From positions 1-64,000 of the forward strand of contig JBGAQP010000022.1 in the NCBI GenBank assembly GCA_044220635.1: a DNA stretch of 64,000 bases. Reading direction: 5' to 3'. Each line of letters opens with the position of its first letter. The first letter of the stretch is position 1. A model generated the notes under the pieces. The model searched no databases. It had not been told where the DNA came from and saw only the letters and a program-made list of their open reading frames with translations. Shown piece by piece: positions 36,746 through 46,800 of this stretch. Source of the DNA: JBGAQP01 sp044220635. Lineage in GTDB: Bacteria > Pseudomonadota > Gammaproteobacteria > Burkholderiales > Usitatibacteraceae. The translations under genes and the position numbers were made by a program.

Positions 36746-38278
36746 ATGAACCTCCTCGGGACCGCCGCCTCCGTGAGCGGCATGACGCTCGCCTCTCGCA
36801 TCACGGGCTTCCTGCGCGACTGGCTGCTCGCCGTGCTCTTCGGGGCGGGGCTCGCGATGGACGCCTTCGTCGTCGCCTTCCGCATCCCGAACCTGCTGCG
36901 GCGCCTGTTCGCCGAGGGCGCCTTCTCGCAGGCCTTCGTCCCGGTCATCGGGGAGTATCGCGAGCGCCGGGGAGAGGCGGCCACGCGCGAGCTCGCCGCC
37001 CGGGTGCTGGGCGCGCTCTCCGTGGCGCTGCTCCTCGCCACGATCGCGGGCATCGTGGCCGCCCCGCTCATCGTCTACGCGAGCGCCTACGGATTCGCCG
37101 CCGACGCGGACAAGTTCGCGCTCACCGTGACGCTGCTGCGCATCTGCTTCCCCTACATCCTGTTCATCTCGCTCGTCTCCTTCGCGGCGGGCCTGCTGAA
37201 CACCTACGGGTCGTTCAAGGCGCCGGCCTTCACCCCGGTGCTGCTCAACCTCTCCCTCATCGGCTTCGCCCTCGTCGCCGCCCCCTGGTTCGAGCGCCCG
37301 ATCGTCGCGCTCGCCTGGGCGGTGTTCGCCGGGGGCGTGCTCCAGCTCGCCTTCCAGCTGCCGTTCCTGCGCGGCATCGGCATGCTCGCGATGCCGCGCT
37401 GGGACCCGCGCGACGAGGGCGTGCGGCGCATCCTCAAGCTCATGGCGCCGGCGGCCCTCGGCGTCTCCGTCGCCCAGGTGAGCCTGCTCATCAACACCCA
37501 CATCGCCTCCTGGCTCGGCGACGGGGCGGTCTCCTGGCTCTACTTCGCCGACCGGCTCATGGAGTTTCCCTCCGCGCTGCTCGGCGTGGCGCTCGGCACC
37601 GTGCTCCTGCCCACGCTCGTCCGGCACCACAGCGCGAACGACGCGGCGGGCTACGCGCGGCTCCTCGACTGGGGGCTGCGGGTCACGCTGCTGCTCGCCC
37701 TGCCGGCCGCGCTGGGGCTCGCCATGCTCGCCGTGCCGATCATCGCCACGCTCTTCTGGCACGGGGAGTTCACCCGCCACGACGTGCTGATGACGCGCCA
37801 CGCGCTCATCGCGTACGCGGCCGGGCTCGCGGGCATCATCCTCGTGAAGGTGCTCGCCCCGGGCTTCTACGCGCGCCAGAACATCCGCACGCCGGTGAAG
37901 GTCGCCCTCGCCACGCTCGTCGTCACGCAGCTCGCCAACGCCGCCTTCGTTCCCTGGCTCGCGCATGCCGGGCTCGCCGCGGCCATCTCGCTCGGGGCTT
38001 GCTTCAACGCCGGCTGGCTCTGGTGGCTCATGCGCCGCGGCGGCGCCTGGACGCCCGAGCCCGGATGGGGTGCGTTCCTCCTCAAGGTCGCGGTGGCCCT
38101 CTACCTGATGGGCGGGGCGCTCTGGTACGGGATGGGAAGCGAAGCCTCGTGGTTCGAGATCGCCTCCGCGCGGCGCGCGCTGCGCCTCGCGCTGGTCGTC
38201 GCCGGCGGCGCGGCGGCCTACTTCGCGGCGCTCGGCCTCATGGGCGTGCGGCTGCGCGACTTCGTGCGCCACGAGTGA
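36746..38278 (+). CDS. murJ: Lipid II flippase MurJ
   Basis: Flips lipid II across the inner membrane for peptidoglycan synthesis. ATG at 36746 gives 510 residues; MOP-superfamily protein with about 14 membrane helices. The conserved loop RIPNLLRRLFAEGAFSQAFVP near residue 50 is a family hallmark, and the substrate-cavity arginines (SRITGFLRD) are present. Confidence 0.96.
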   Translation: MNLLGTAASVSGMTLASRITGFLRDWLLAVLFGAGLAMDAFVVAFRIPNLLRRLFAEGAFSQAFVPVIGEYRERRGEAATRELAARVLGALSVALLLATIAGIVAAPLIVYASAYGFAADADKFALTVTLLRICFPYILFISLVSFAAGLLNTYGSFKAPAFTPVLLNLSLIGFALVAAPWFERPIVALAWAVFAGGVLQLAFQLPFLRGIGMLAMPRWDPRDEGVRRILKLMAPAALGVSVAQVSLLINTHIASWLGDGAVSWLYFADRLMEFPSALLGVALGTVLLPTLVRHHSANDAAGYARLLDWGLRVTLLLALPAALGLAMLAVPIIATLFWHGEFTRHDVLMTRHALIAYAAGLAGIILVKVLAPGFYARQNIRTPVKVALATLVVTQLANAAFVPWLAHAGLAAAISLGACFNAGWLWWLMRRGGAWTPEPGWGAFLLKVAVALYLMGGALWYGMGSEASWFEIASARRALRLALVVAGGAAAYFAALGLMGVRLRDFVRHE

Positions 38279-38280
38279 GC

Positions 38281-39207
38281 ATGCGCATCGTCCGCCATCC
38301 CCGGCCCGGGGCGGCCGCCACCGCGGTCGCGGTCGGCAGCTTCGACGGCGTGCACCGCGGGCACGCCGCGATCTTCGCGCGGGTGGCTGCGGAGGCGGCC
38401 GGGCGCGGCCTCGAGAGCGCGGTGCTCACCTTCGAGCCTCTGCCGCGCGAGCTCTTCGCGCCGGCCGACGCCCCGGCCCGGCTCTCCACGCTGCGCGAGA
38501 AGCTCACCGCCATCGCCGGGTCCGGCGTGGGCACCGCCTTCGTGCAGCGCTTCGACCGCGCCTTCGCCGCGATTTCCGCCGAGGCGTTCGCCGCGCGGCT
38601 GGCGAGCCACTACGGCGCGCGCTGGGTCATCGTGGGCGAGGATTTCCGCTTCGGGGCGCGGCGCATGGGCGACGCGGCATTGCTCGCGCGCCTGGGCCCC
38701 GCGCTCGGCTTCGAGGTCGCCATCGTCGAGCACGTCGCGGTGGACGGCGAGCGCGTCTCGAGCACGCGCGTGCGCGAGGCTCTCGCGCGCGGCGAGCTCG
38801 ACCACGCGGCGAGGCTTCTCGGGCGGCCCTACGCGATCAGCGGGCGCGTCGTCCACGGCGCGAAGCGCGGCCGCGCCCTCGGCTTCCCCACGGCCAACGT
38901 GGCGCTCGGACGCGCGCGCCCGGCCCTGGATGGCGTCTTTGCGGTAAAATGCCACGGCGCAGCAACTCGCGGACTCGAGGGAGTGGCGAGCCTCGGAATC
39001 AACCCGGCCATTTCGCAAGACGGGCCGGCGACTCTCGAAGCGTTCCTCTTCGACTTCTCGGGCGACCTCTACGGGCGCCGCCTCCGCATCGAGTTCCTGC
39101 ACCGGCTGCGCGATACGCGGCATTTCGACTCGCTCGAAGCCCTGGTCGCGCAGATCCGGCTCGATTGCGAGGCGGGGCGCGCCTATTTCCGCGCGATGGG
39201 GACCTGA
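38281..39207 (+). CDS. ribF: Bifunctional riboflavin kinase / FMN adenylyltransferase
   Basis: Makes FMN then FAD. 308 residues: N-terminal nucleotidyltransferase domain with VGSFDGVHRGH and the later VSSTRVREAL; C-terminal riboflavin kinase domain with KRGRALGFPTANVAL and GVASLGINPAI. ATG at 38281, two bases after the murJ stop; the stop overlaps the ileS ATG (ATGA-type overlap at 39205-39209). Confidence 0.96.
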   Translation: MRIVRHPRPGAAATAVAVGSFDGVHRGHAAIFARVAAEAAGRGLESAVLTFEPLPRELFAPADAPARLSTLREKLTAIAGSGVGTAFVQRFDRAFAAISAEAFAARLASHYGARWVIVGEDFRFGARRMGDAALLARLGPALGFEVAIVEHVAVDGERVSSTRVREALARGELDHAARLLGRPYAISGRVVHGAKRGRALGFPTANVALGRARPALDGVFAVKCHGAATRGLEGVASLGINPAISQDGPATLEAFLFDFSGDLYGRRLRIEFLHRLRDTRHFDSLEALVAQIRLDCEAGRAYFRAMGT

Positions 39208-42006
39208 TGGCGAACGACGCGAAGACCGACTACAAGAGCACGCTCAACCTCCCGGACACCGCGTTCCCGATGCGCGGGGACCTCGCGCGGCGCGAGCCCG
39301 CCTGGGTGAAGGCCTGGCTGGAGCGCGGCCTCTACCGGCGCATCCGCGAGGCCTCGCGCGGCCGGCCGCTCTTCGTGCTCCACGACGGCCCGCCCTACGC
39401 GAACGGCGACATCCACCTGGGCCACGCGGTCAACAAGGTCCTGAAGGACATCATCGTCAAGTCGAAGACGATGGCCGGGTTCGACGCGCCCTACACGCCC
39501 GGCTGGGACTGCCACGGCCTGCCGATCGAGCACCAGATCGAGAAGAAGCACGGCCGCCACCTCGAGCCCAATCGCGCGCGCGCGCTCTGCCGCGAGTACG
39601 CCGCCGAGCAGATCGAGCGCCAGAAGGCGGATTTCCAGCGCCTGGGCGTGCTCGGCGACTGGGACCATCCGTACCGCACGATGGACTTCGCCACGGAAGC
39701 GGCGGAGATCCGGGCGCTGGGCCGCATCTGGCAACGCGGGCTGCTCTACCGGGGGCTCAAGCCCGTCAACTGGTGCATCGACTGCGGCTCGGCCCTGGCG
39801 GAAGCGGAAGTGGAGTACGAGGACCGCACCTCGAGCGCGATCGACGTGGCCTTCGCCGCCGCCGACCCCGCGGCGCTCGCCCGGGCCTTCGGGCTCGCCA
39901 CCGCGCCGCGCTCGCCGGCCGCGGTGATCTGGACCACCACGCCGTGGACGCTGCCGGGCAACCAGGCGATCGCCGCGCACGCCGACTTCGACTACGAGCT
40001 GGTCGAGACCGACCGCGGCGCGCTCGTCCTCGCCGCGGACCTTCGCGAGGCCTGCCTGCGTCGATTCGGCCTGGCGTCGCGCGAAGGGCGCGGCGCTCGA
40101 GGGGCTGCGGCTGCGCCACCCCTTCGAGCCGCGCGAGGTGCCCCTCATCCTCGGTGCGCATGTCACGCTGGAGGCGGGCACGGGGCTCGTGCACACGGCA
40201 CCCGCGCACGGCGCGGAGGACTTCGAGGCCGGCGTGAAGTACGGCCTGCCGCTCGACCAGCCCGTGGACGACCACGGGCGCTTCAAGCCGACGGTGGCGC
40301 ATTTCGCGGGCACGAGCGTTCGCGAGGCCGAGAAGCAGATCCTCGCGCTCCTGAAGGCGAACGGGGCGCTGCTCCACGACGAGCCCCTGCGCCACAGCTA
40401 CCCGCACTGCTGGCGCCACAAGACGCCGATCATCTTCCGCGCGACCACGCAGTGGTTCATAGGAATGGACAGGCCTTCGGCCTCGGGCATGGACCGGCCC
40501 GATGCCGCGGGGCGGACGCTGCGCGAGATCGCCCGCGAGTCGATCGCGGCGACCACCTTCTACCCCGCCTGGGGGCGCTCGCGCATCGCGGCGATGATCG
40601 ACAACCGCCCCGACTGGACGCTCTCGCGCCAGCGCAACTGGGGCGTTCCCCTGCCCTTCTTCCTCGACCGCGAGACCGAGGAGCTGCACCCGGAGACCGC
40701 GCGATTGCTCGAGGAGGCCGCGCGCCGCGTCGAGAAGGGCGGCATCGAGGCCTGGTTCGCCGCGAGCTCCGCGGACTTCGGCGTGGACGAGGCGAAGTAC
40801 CGCAAGCTCACGGACACGGTCGACGTCTGGTTCGACTCGGGGACGACGCATTTCTCGGTGCTGCGCGGCCTCGAGGGCCAGCGCTGGCCCGCCGACCTCT
40901 ACCTCGAGGGCAGCGACCAGCACCGCGGCTGGTTCCAGTCGAGCCTGCTCACGGGCTGCGCGTTGGACGGCCGCGCGCCCTACGAGGCGCTGCTCACCCA
41001 CGGCTTCGCGGTCGACGGCCAGGGCCGCAAGATGTCGAAGTCGCTCGGCAACGTCATCGCCCCGCAGAAGGTCTCCGACACGCTCGGCGCCGAGGTGATC
41101 CGCCTCTGGGTCGCGGCGTCGGACTACTCGGGCGAGCTCTACATCTCGGACGAGATCCTCAAGCGCGTCGTCGAGAGCTACCGGCGCATCCGCAACACGC
41201 TGCGCTTCCTGCTCGCCAACACCGCGGACTTCGACCCGGCCAGGGACCTGCTGCCGGTCGCGCGCTGGCTCGAGATCGACCGCTACGCGCTCGCCATGAC
41301 CCGCGAGATGGCCTCTGCGGCGGCGGCCGACTACGGGCGCTTCGAGTTCCATCTCGTGGCGCAACGCCTGCAGAACTTCTGCTCCGAGGACCTGGGCGCC
41401 TTCTACCTCGACATCCTGAAGGACCGCCTCTACACCGCGGGGAAGGACTCGCGCGCGCGCCGCTCGGCGCAGTCGGCGCTGCACCACGTGACGCAGGTCC
41501 TCCTGCGCCTCATGGCCCCGATCCTCAGCTTCACGGCGGAAGAGGCCTGGGAAGTGCTCCATCCCGGCGGGAAGGAAAGCGTCTTCTTCCACACCTGGAA
41601 CGACGTGCTCCCGCCCCCGCCGCCCGGCGGCGAGGGCGAGATCCTGGCGAAATGGCGGCGCCTGCGGGAAATCCGCGCCGCCGTCCAGAAGGAGCTCGAG
41701 GCGCTGCGGGCCGCGGGATCGATCGGCTCCTCGCTCCAGGCCGAGGTCGTGGTCGCGGCCCCCGAGGGCGACCGCGCGCTCCTCGAGAGCCTGGGCAGCG
41801 ACCTGCGCTTCGTGCTCATCACCTCGACGGCCGAGGTCCGGTCCGGCGCCGAGCTCGCCTCGCGGGTCACGGCGAGTCCGCACGCGAAGTGCGAGCGCTG
41901 CTGGCACTACCGCGAAGACGTCGGCGCGGACAGGCGCCACCCGGCGCTGTGCGGGCGGTGCGTTTCCAACCTCGAGGGGCCCGGCGAGGAGCGCGAGCAT
42001 GCCTGA
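39207..42006 (+). pseudogene. ileS: Isoleucyl-tRNA synthetase with a frameshift
   Basis: Charges tRNA-Ile. The protein is read in two frames. The first part (39207 to about 40080) has HGPPYANGDIHLGHA-type KMSKS-class motifs: DGPPYANGDIHLGHAVNK, WDCHGLPIE and TTTPWTLPGNQA. The second, starting near 40081 in the next frame, begins AKGAALEGLRLRHPF and carries the rest of the editing domain, DWTLSRQRNWGVPLP, KMSKSLGN and the C-terminal zinc CERCWHYR...CGRC. Joined, the length is about 932 residues, the normal size, so only a small indel (net +1 or -2) separates a full gene from this one. The break sits in a CGCGCG run near 40078-40083. Since ileS is essential, a sequencing or assembly error is the simplest explanation. 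Confidence 0.9.
40462..40509 (+). repeat. 24-base imperfect tandem duplication inside ileS
   Basis: Two in-frame units, 40462-40485 (GMDRPSAS) and 40486-40509 (GMDRPDAA), follow QWFI. Most IleS proteins have a single copy here, just before the TLRE segment. The reading frame is kept, so it is an eight-residue insertion. Confidence 0.65.
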
Positions 42007-42517
42007 GCGCGCGGGCGCGGCACCCTGGGCCCGTTGGCTCTTCATCAGCCTCGCCGTGCTCGTCGCCGACCTCGCGACCAAGGCCTGGGTGAGCCGCGCC
42101 TTCTCGCTGCACGAGGTGGTCCCGGTCACTCCCTTCTTCAACCTCGTGCTCGTGCACAACACGGGCGCGGCGTTCAGCTTCCTCGCCGGGGCCGGAGGCT
42201 GGCAGCGCTGGTTCTTCATCGGCGTGACGGTCGCGGTGTCCGCGGCGCTCGTCGTGATGCTCCGGCGCCACCACGCCAATCGCGTCCTCGCCGCGGCCGT
42301 CTCCCTGGTCCTCGGCGGCGCGGCGGGCAACCTCTGGGACCGCTTGACCCTGGGCCACGTCGTCGATTTCGTGCAGCTGCACGCGGGGGGCTATCATTGG
42401 CCGGCCTTCAACGTGGCCGACTCCGCGATCACCGTCGGCGTGGCGCTCCTCGTCTGGGACAGCTTCCGCCCGGGGGAAGCCGCCGCCGCGGGGCCCGCGG
42501 GCCAGGAGAAGCCGTGA
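41999..42517 (+). CDS. lspA: Lipoprotein signal peptidase
   Basis: Aspartic peptidase that removes signal peptides from diacylglyceryl-prolipoproteins. 172 residues, four membrane helices; catalytic Asp residues lie in GNLWDRLTLGHVVDF and FNVADSAI, and LVHNTGAAFSFL is a family block. ATG at 41999 overlaps the ileS end by eight bases, the usual ileS-lspA-ispH order. Confidence 0.96.
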   Translation: MPERAGAAPWARWLFISLAVLVADLATKAWVSRAFSLHEVVPVTPFFNLVLVHNTGAAFSFLAGAGGWQRWFFIGVTVAVSAALVVMLRRHHANRVLAAAVSLVLGGAAGNLWDRLTLGHVVDFVQLHAGGYHWPAFNVADSAITVGVALLVWDSFRPGEAAAAGPAGQEKP

Positions 42518-43485
42518 ACGCGCCGGATCCGACCGCGACCGAGGAACGCGAGGTGCTGCTCGCCCAGCCCCGGGGCTTCTGCGCCGGGGTCGACCGGGCG
42601 ATCACCATCGTCGAGCGCGCGCTCGAGGTGCACGGCGCGCCGATCTACGTGCGCCACGAGATCGTGCACAACAAGTTCGTGGTCGAGGGCCTGCGCGCCA
42701 AGGGCGCGGTGTTCGTCGAGGAGCTCTCCGAGGTCCCGCCCGGGGCCACGGTGATCTTCTCCGCCCACGGCGTGGCGACCGCGGTCCAGCGCGAAGCCGC
42801 CGAGCGCGGCCTCAAGGTCTTCGACGCGACCTGCCCGCTCGTGACGAAGGTCCACGTCGAGGTGGCGCGCATGCGCGAGGCGGGGCGCGAGGTGGTGATG
42901 ATCGGCCACGCGGGGCACCCGGAGGCCGAGGGGACCATGGGCCAGTCCGCGGGCGGGATGCACCTCGTGGAGAGCGAGGAGGACGTCGCGCGGCTCGAGG
43001 TCGCGGACCCCGGCAAGCTCGCCTACGTCACGCAGACCACGCTCTCGATCGACGATTGCGCGCGCATCGTCGCGGCGCTGAAGGCGCGCTTTCCCGCGAT
43101 CGTGGGCCCGAAGAAGGACGACATCTGCTACGCCACGCAGAACCGCCAGGACGCGGTGAAGTTCATGGCGCCCCGGTGCGACGTGGTGATCGTCGTCGGC
43201 TCGCCCAACAGCTCGAACTCGAACCGCCTGCGCGAGGTCGCGCGCAACCTCGGCCGCGAGGCCTACCTGGTCGACAAGGCGGAGGAATTGCGCCCCGAGT
43301 GGATCGAGGGCCGGCGCACGATCGGGGTGACCGCGGGCGCCTCCGCCCCCGAGGTGCTGGTGCAGGAGGTGGTCGAGCGGCTGAAGGCCCTCGGGGCGCG
43401 CCGGGTGCGCAACCTCGAGGGCATCAGCGAATCGGTGACCTTCCCCCTGCCCCGCGGCATGGCGAAGGCGGCAACGCCCGGCTAG
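42514..43485 (+). CDS. ispH: 4-hydroxy-3-methylbut-2-enyl diphosphate reductase
   Basis: Last step of the MEP isoprenoid pathway. 323 residues; three cluster cysteines in RGFCAGVDRA, DATCPLVTKVH and DICYATQNRQDAV, plus GSPNSSNSNRL for substrate binding and the catalytic Glu segment AEGTMGQ. GTG at 42514 overlaps the lspA stop. The stop shares CTAG (43482-43485) with the convergent small gene. Confidence 0.97.
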   Translation: MNAPDPTATEEREVLLAQPRGFCAGVDRAITIVERALEVHGAPIYVRHEIVHNKFVVEGLRAKGAVFVEELSEVPPGATVIFSAHGVATAVQREAAERGLKVFDATCPLVTKVHVEVARMREAGREVVMIGHAGHPEAEGTMGQSAGGMHLVESEEDVARLEVADPGKLAYVTQTTLSIDDCARIVAALKARFPAIVGPKKDDICYATQNRQDAVKFMAPRCDVVIVVGSPNSSNSNRLREVARNLGREAYLVDKAEELRPEWIEGRRTIGVTAGASAPEVLVQEVVERLKALGARRVRNLEGISESVTFPLPRGMAKAATPG

Positions 43486-43796
43486 TAGCCCTGGGCCCCC
43501 GAGGCCGGGCGCTTGGCCGGCGGCTTCCAGGTCGGGGCCACCTCGACGTACTTCGCGTCGGGCTTCACGGCGACGCAGACCGGCTTCTTCCCCTTGAGGT
43601 CGAGCCGGAAGTCCGCCTGGCACTTCTTCACGCAGTTCGGCCCGTTCATCACCTCGTCCTTGAGGCAGGTGTCGAGGGCGGTGCGCTGCCGCTGCGTCGG
43701 CTCGTACTTCGGCAGGGCCTTGCCCTGGGCGAAGGCCGGCGGCACCGCCGCCAGCCCCGCCACGAGGGCGACCACCGTGAGAATCGCGCGCTTCAT
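43482..43796 (-). CDS. Small secreted four-cysteine protein, end of the pilY1 operon
   Basis: 104 residues, family not recognised. Signal peptide (MKRAILTVVALVAGLAAVPPAFA), then KYEPTQRQRTALDTCLKDE, NCVKKCQADF and PVCVAVK, giving four Cys that could make two disulfides, and a basic Pro-rich tail. It sits 15 bases after pilY1 and is probably co-transcribed. Its position recalls PilY2 of pseudomonads, but no sequence similarity can be claimed. The open frame extends far upstream inside pilY1 and that part is ignored. Confidence 0.7.
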   Translation of the reverse strand: MKRAILTVVALVAGLAAVPPAFAQGKALPKYEPTQRQRTALDTCLKDEVMNGPNCVKKCQADFRLDLKGKKPVCVAVKPDAKYVEVAPTWKPPAKRPASGAQGY

Positions 43797-43810
43797 GGTC
43801 CCTCGCCCGC

Positions 43811-46800
43811 CTAGCGTTGGATCAGCTCGCGCCAGGAGATGCGCCGCGCCGAGCCGCCCGCGCCGCCGATGTTCACGGCGAACGGCGTCTTCGAACCCGT
43901 CGCGCCCGTGGCGATGCCCTTGAACACGCCGCTCGGCAGCCGCACCACCACCACGCCCACGGTGATCTGGCCGGTGAACTTCTGCCCGGCGATGCCGCCC
44001 GCGGAGGAGGCCACGTTGGTGCCGCTCTTGTAGTCGAACTGGTAGATCCACGAATCGCCGCCCACGCTGCACGCGGAGTTGTTGGGGACGTTGGTCACCA
44101 CGAGGAGCGTGCCCTGGATGAGCTGCGGGTCGAGGTTCACGCGCTCGCCCGGCGAGGTGTCGCCCGGGTTGAAGTCGACGAACCATCCATCCTGCAGCGA
44201 CCAGTCCACGGTGTTGTTGCTCGTGGTGCGGGTCGTCCCGCCGTCGATGATGGTGTTCTCGACGACGTTGCCCGCGCGGAAGTTCCCGTAGGTCACGCCC
44301 TTGTCCTTGATCGCGTAGAGCGACTGCTGGTAGGCGAATGGCAGCGGCCCGCCGTTGGCCGGGAGCACCGCGGCCGGGTCGCCCAGGTCGTCCTCGCCGA
44401 TGTAGCGGCCGGTGCCGACATAGACGACGGGGTACTTCGTCCCGGAGTTCGGCGGGGCCTCGATCAGCGCGAGCTCGGGCCGCGTGGTGATCGACTGGGG
44501 CTTGCCGCCGCTGTCCTTGAGCTCCGCGAGCTTGCTCACCGTCGGCGGGCTCGTCTGCGTGTCGAACTTCCACACGTTGCCCCAGAGGTCGCCGCCGTAG
44601 ATGAACTTCGCGGTGTTGTTCACGGCGAAGTTGTCCGCGTAGCCGGAGATGTCGTTCAGCCCGCTGGGAGCGGCGGCGTTGCCGAAGTTCGTGTTGACCT
44701 TGTCGAGGATGGCGCCGGTCTGCGCGTCGAGGACGTAGAGGTAGCCCTTGCCGTTGCCCGGCGAGACGTTGTTGATGCCCGAGGTGATGAACACGACCCA
44801 CTTGCCGTCGGAGGCGCGCTTGGCGATCACCGGGTTGCCGTAGGAATACCCGATGTCGTTGTCGTTGATGAGGCACAGGGAGTTGTCCGAGCAGACCTCC
44901 CAGAGCACCTTCGGCGTGGAGGGATCCGTCACGTCGAGCGCGTAGAAGCCGCGCCCGCCGCTGTTGAGGCCCGCGACGAGGATCGTCTTCCAGCTCCCGC
45001 CGAGGAACACGTCCATCACCTGCGGCGAGCCGTCCACGCTGAAGCGGTGGGTCGCGCCCCAGTTCGCCGTGGCGATCTTGTGCATGTTGGGCATGACGAT
45101 GCGTGGGACGTAGGCCCACATCTCCTGGCCGGTGTCGCCGTTCAGCGCGTGCAGCATGCCGTCGTTCGCCGCGATGTAGAGCACCGACTGGCGGCCCGCC
45201 TGGGCGGCCTTGTAGTCCGCGTAGGTGGGCGTGACCGCGTCGGCGAAGCTGAACACCGGGTTCCTCACGAACGCGGGCGTAGCGTTCACGGGGTCGCCGA
45301 GGACGTGCTCGCGGGCGCGGAAGGGCGGGATCGACTCGGGCGGCGCGAAAGTCTCGTGCTGGCGCTGGCCGCGCAGGTAGTTCACGAGGTTGTCGCCGTT
45401 GTTCGCGACCGCCTGCTGCGCGACCGTGAGCAGCGTGCACTGCGAGAAGTTGCCGCACTTGTTCGCGAAATAGGACTGCTCGGCATCGATCGAGCCCGAG
45501 GGCGTGGAGCTCAGCGTCACGAAGCTGAAGTTCTTGCGCTTGTTCGCGCCCGCGTCGTCGATCGTGAAGATGAGGCGCGAGTCCGAGTTCGCGGAGGTGC
45601 GCGCGTCGAGCAGCCCCTGCGCCGACCAGGCGATCGCCGGGAGCACGTTGCCCGTGGTCACGTCGATCCGCTGGGCGACGACCTCGCCGTCCCAGTTCCC
45701 GGTGCGGAACGTGGAGCTGTAGATGTAGTTGTCGGTCTCGGTGATGTTCGGGCTGCTCGTGGCCGAGGCCGCCGCCGCCGCCGTCTGCACCTGGAGCTTG
45801 GCGAGCGCGCTCTGCAAGCCGAGGGCGAGGGAGTTGGGGTCGCTCGCGCTGAAGTAGGCGCCGCGCGAGTTCACCGCCGCGTGCCAGAGGTCGTCGAGCG
45901 TGCTCGGCATGTTCTGCGAGGGCACCGGCCAGTTGCAGGTTCCCGTGGCCCAGGAGCAGCCGGTGTCGCTGTTCTTGATCTTGTAGAAATCGCCCGAGGT
46001 CGCCGTGTCGTAGTCCGAGCGGTAGTCCATGAAGCCCTCGAGGCCGAGGCCGAGGCTGAAGACGACCATGTGCTGGTGCGCCGCCGTGTCGGACGCGCTC
46101 GTGGGCACGTTGTTGGGCGCGAGCACGCCCGCGGTGCGCAGGTCCGTCTTGTAGTAGTACGCCGCGACGTCGGCGAGCGTGTCGCTCGCGCCGGTGAGGT
46201 TGCCGTCGAAGGCGCCGGCCGCGCGCGTGGTGTAGCCCGAGTTCGTGTTGTCCTGGTTGCCGATTCCCCCGCCGCCGAGGTTCACGCCGGAGCTGCTGTT
46301 CCAGTAGCCGTCCGTCGTGAGCAGTGCGTAGTTCGCCTGGCAGGAATACTGCAGGGGATCCGGGTTCATGCCGGCGTTGATCCCGCCGTTGATGCCCCCG
46401 TAGTAGCGGCCCACACGGGAAAGCGCCTGGCGCAGCGGCGTGGAGCCGTTCGTGTCCTGGATGTAGAGCTTGTCGTAGAAGTCGACGCGCTGCGTCGTGT
46501 CGAAGGCGCCCACGCCGAGGAACTTGTCGTTCGTCACCGGGCTGTTCGGGTTGATCGTGATGAAGCCGATGCGGTAGCGGTCGTCGATCGACAGGAACGC
46601 GCGGCCCGCCGCGGTCTTCATCAGCATCATGCGCTTCGAGTAGTAGCTCCACCAATTGGCGAAGTTCTGCACTTCCTCGTCGTAGGTGCACGAGGCCGCG
46701 GCGGCGCAGTCCGTGCGGGCCGAGGCGGCGCTCTTCGGGTAGCTCGCGACCGCGGGAGTGATGTCCACGCGCTTGAAGCGGCCGTAGCGCGGGTAGGGGT

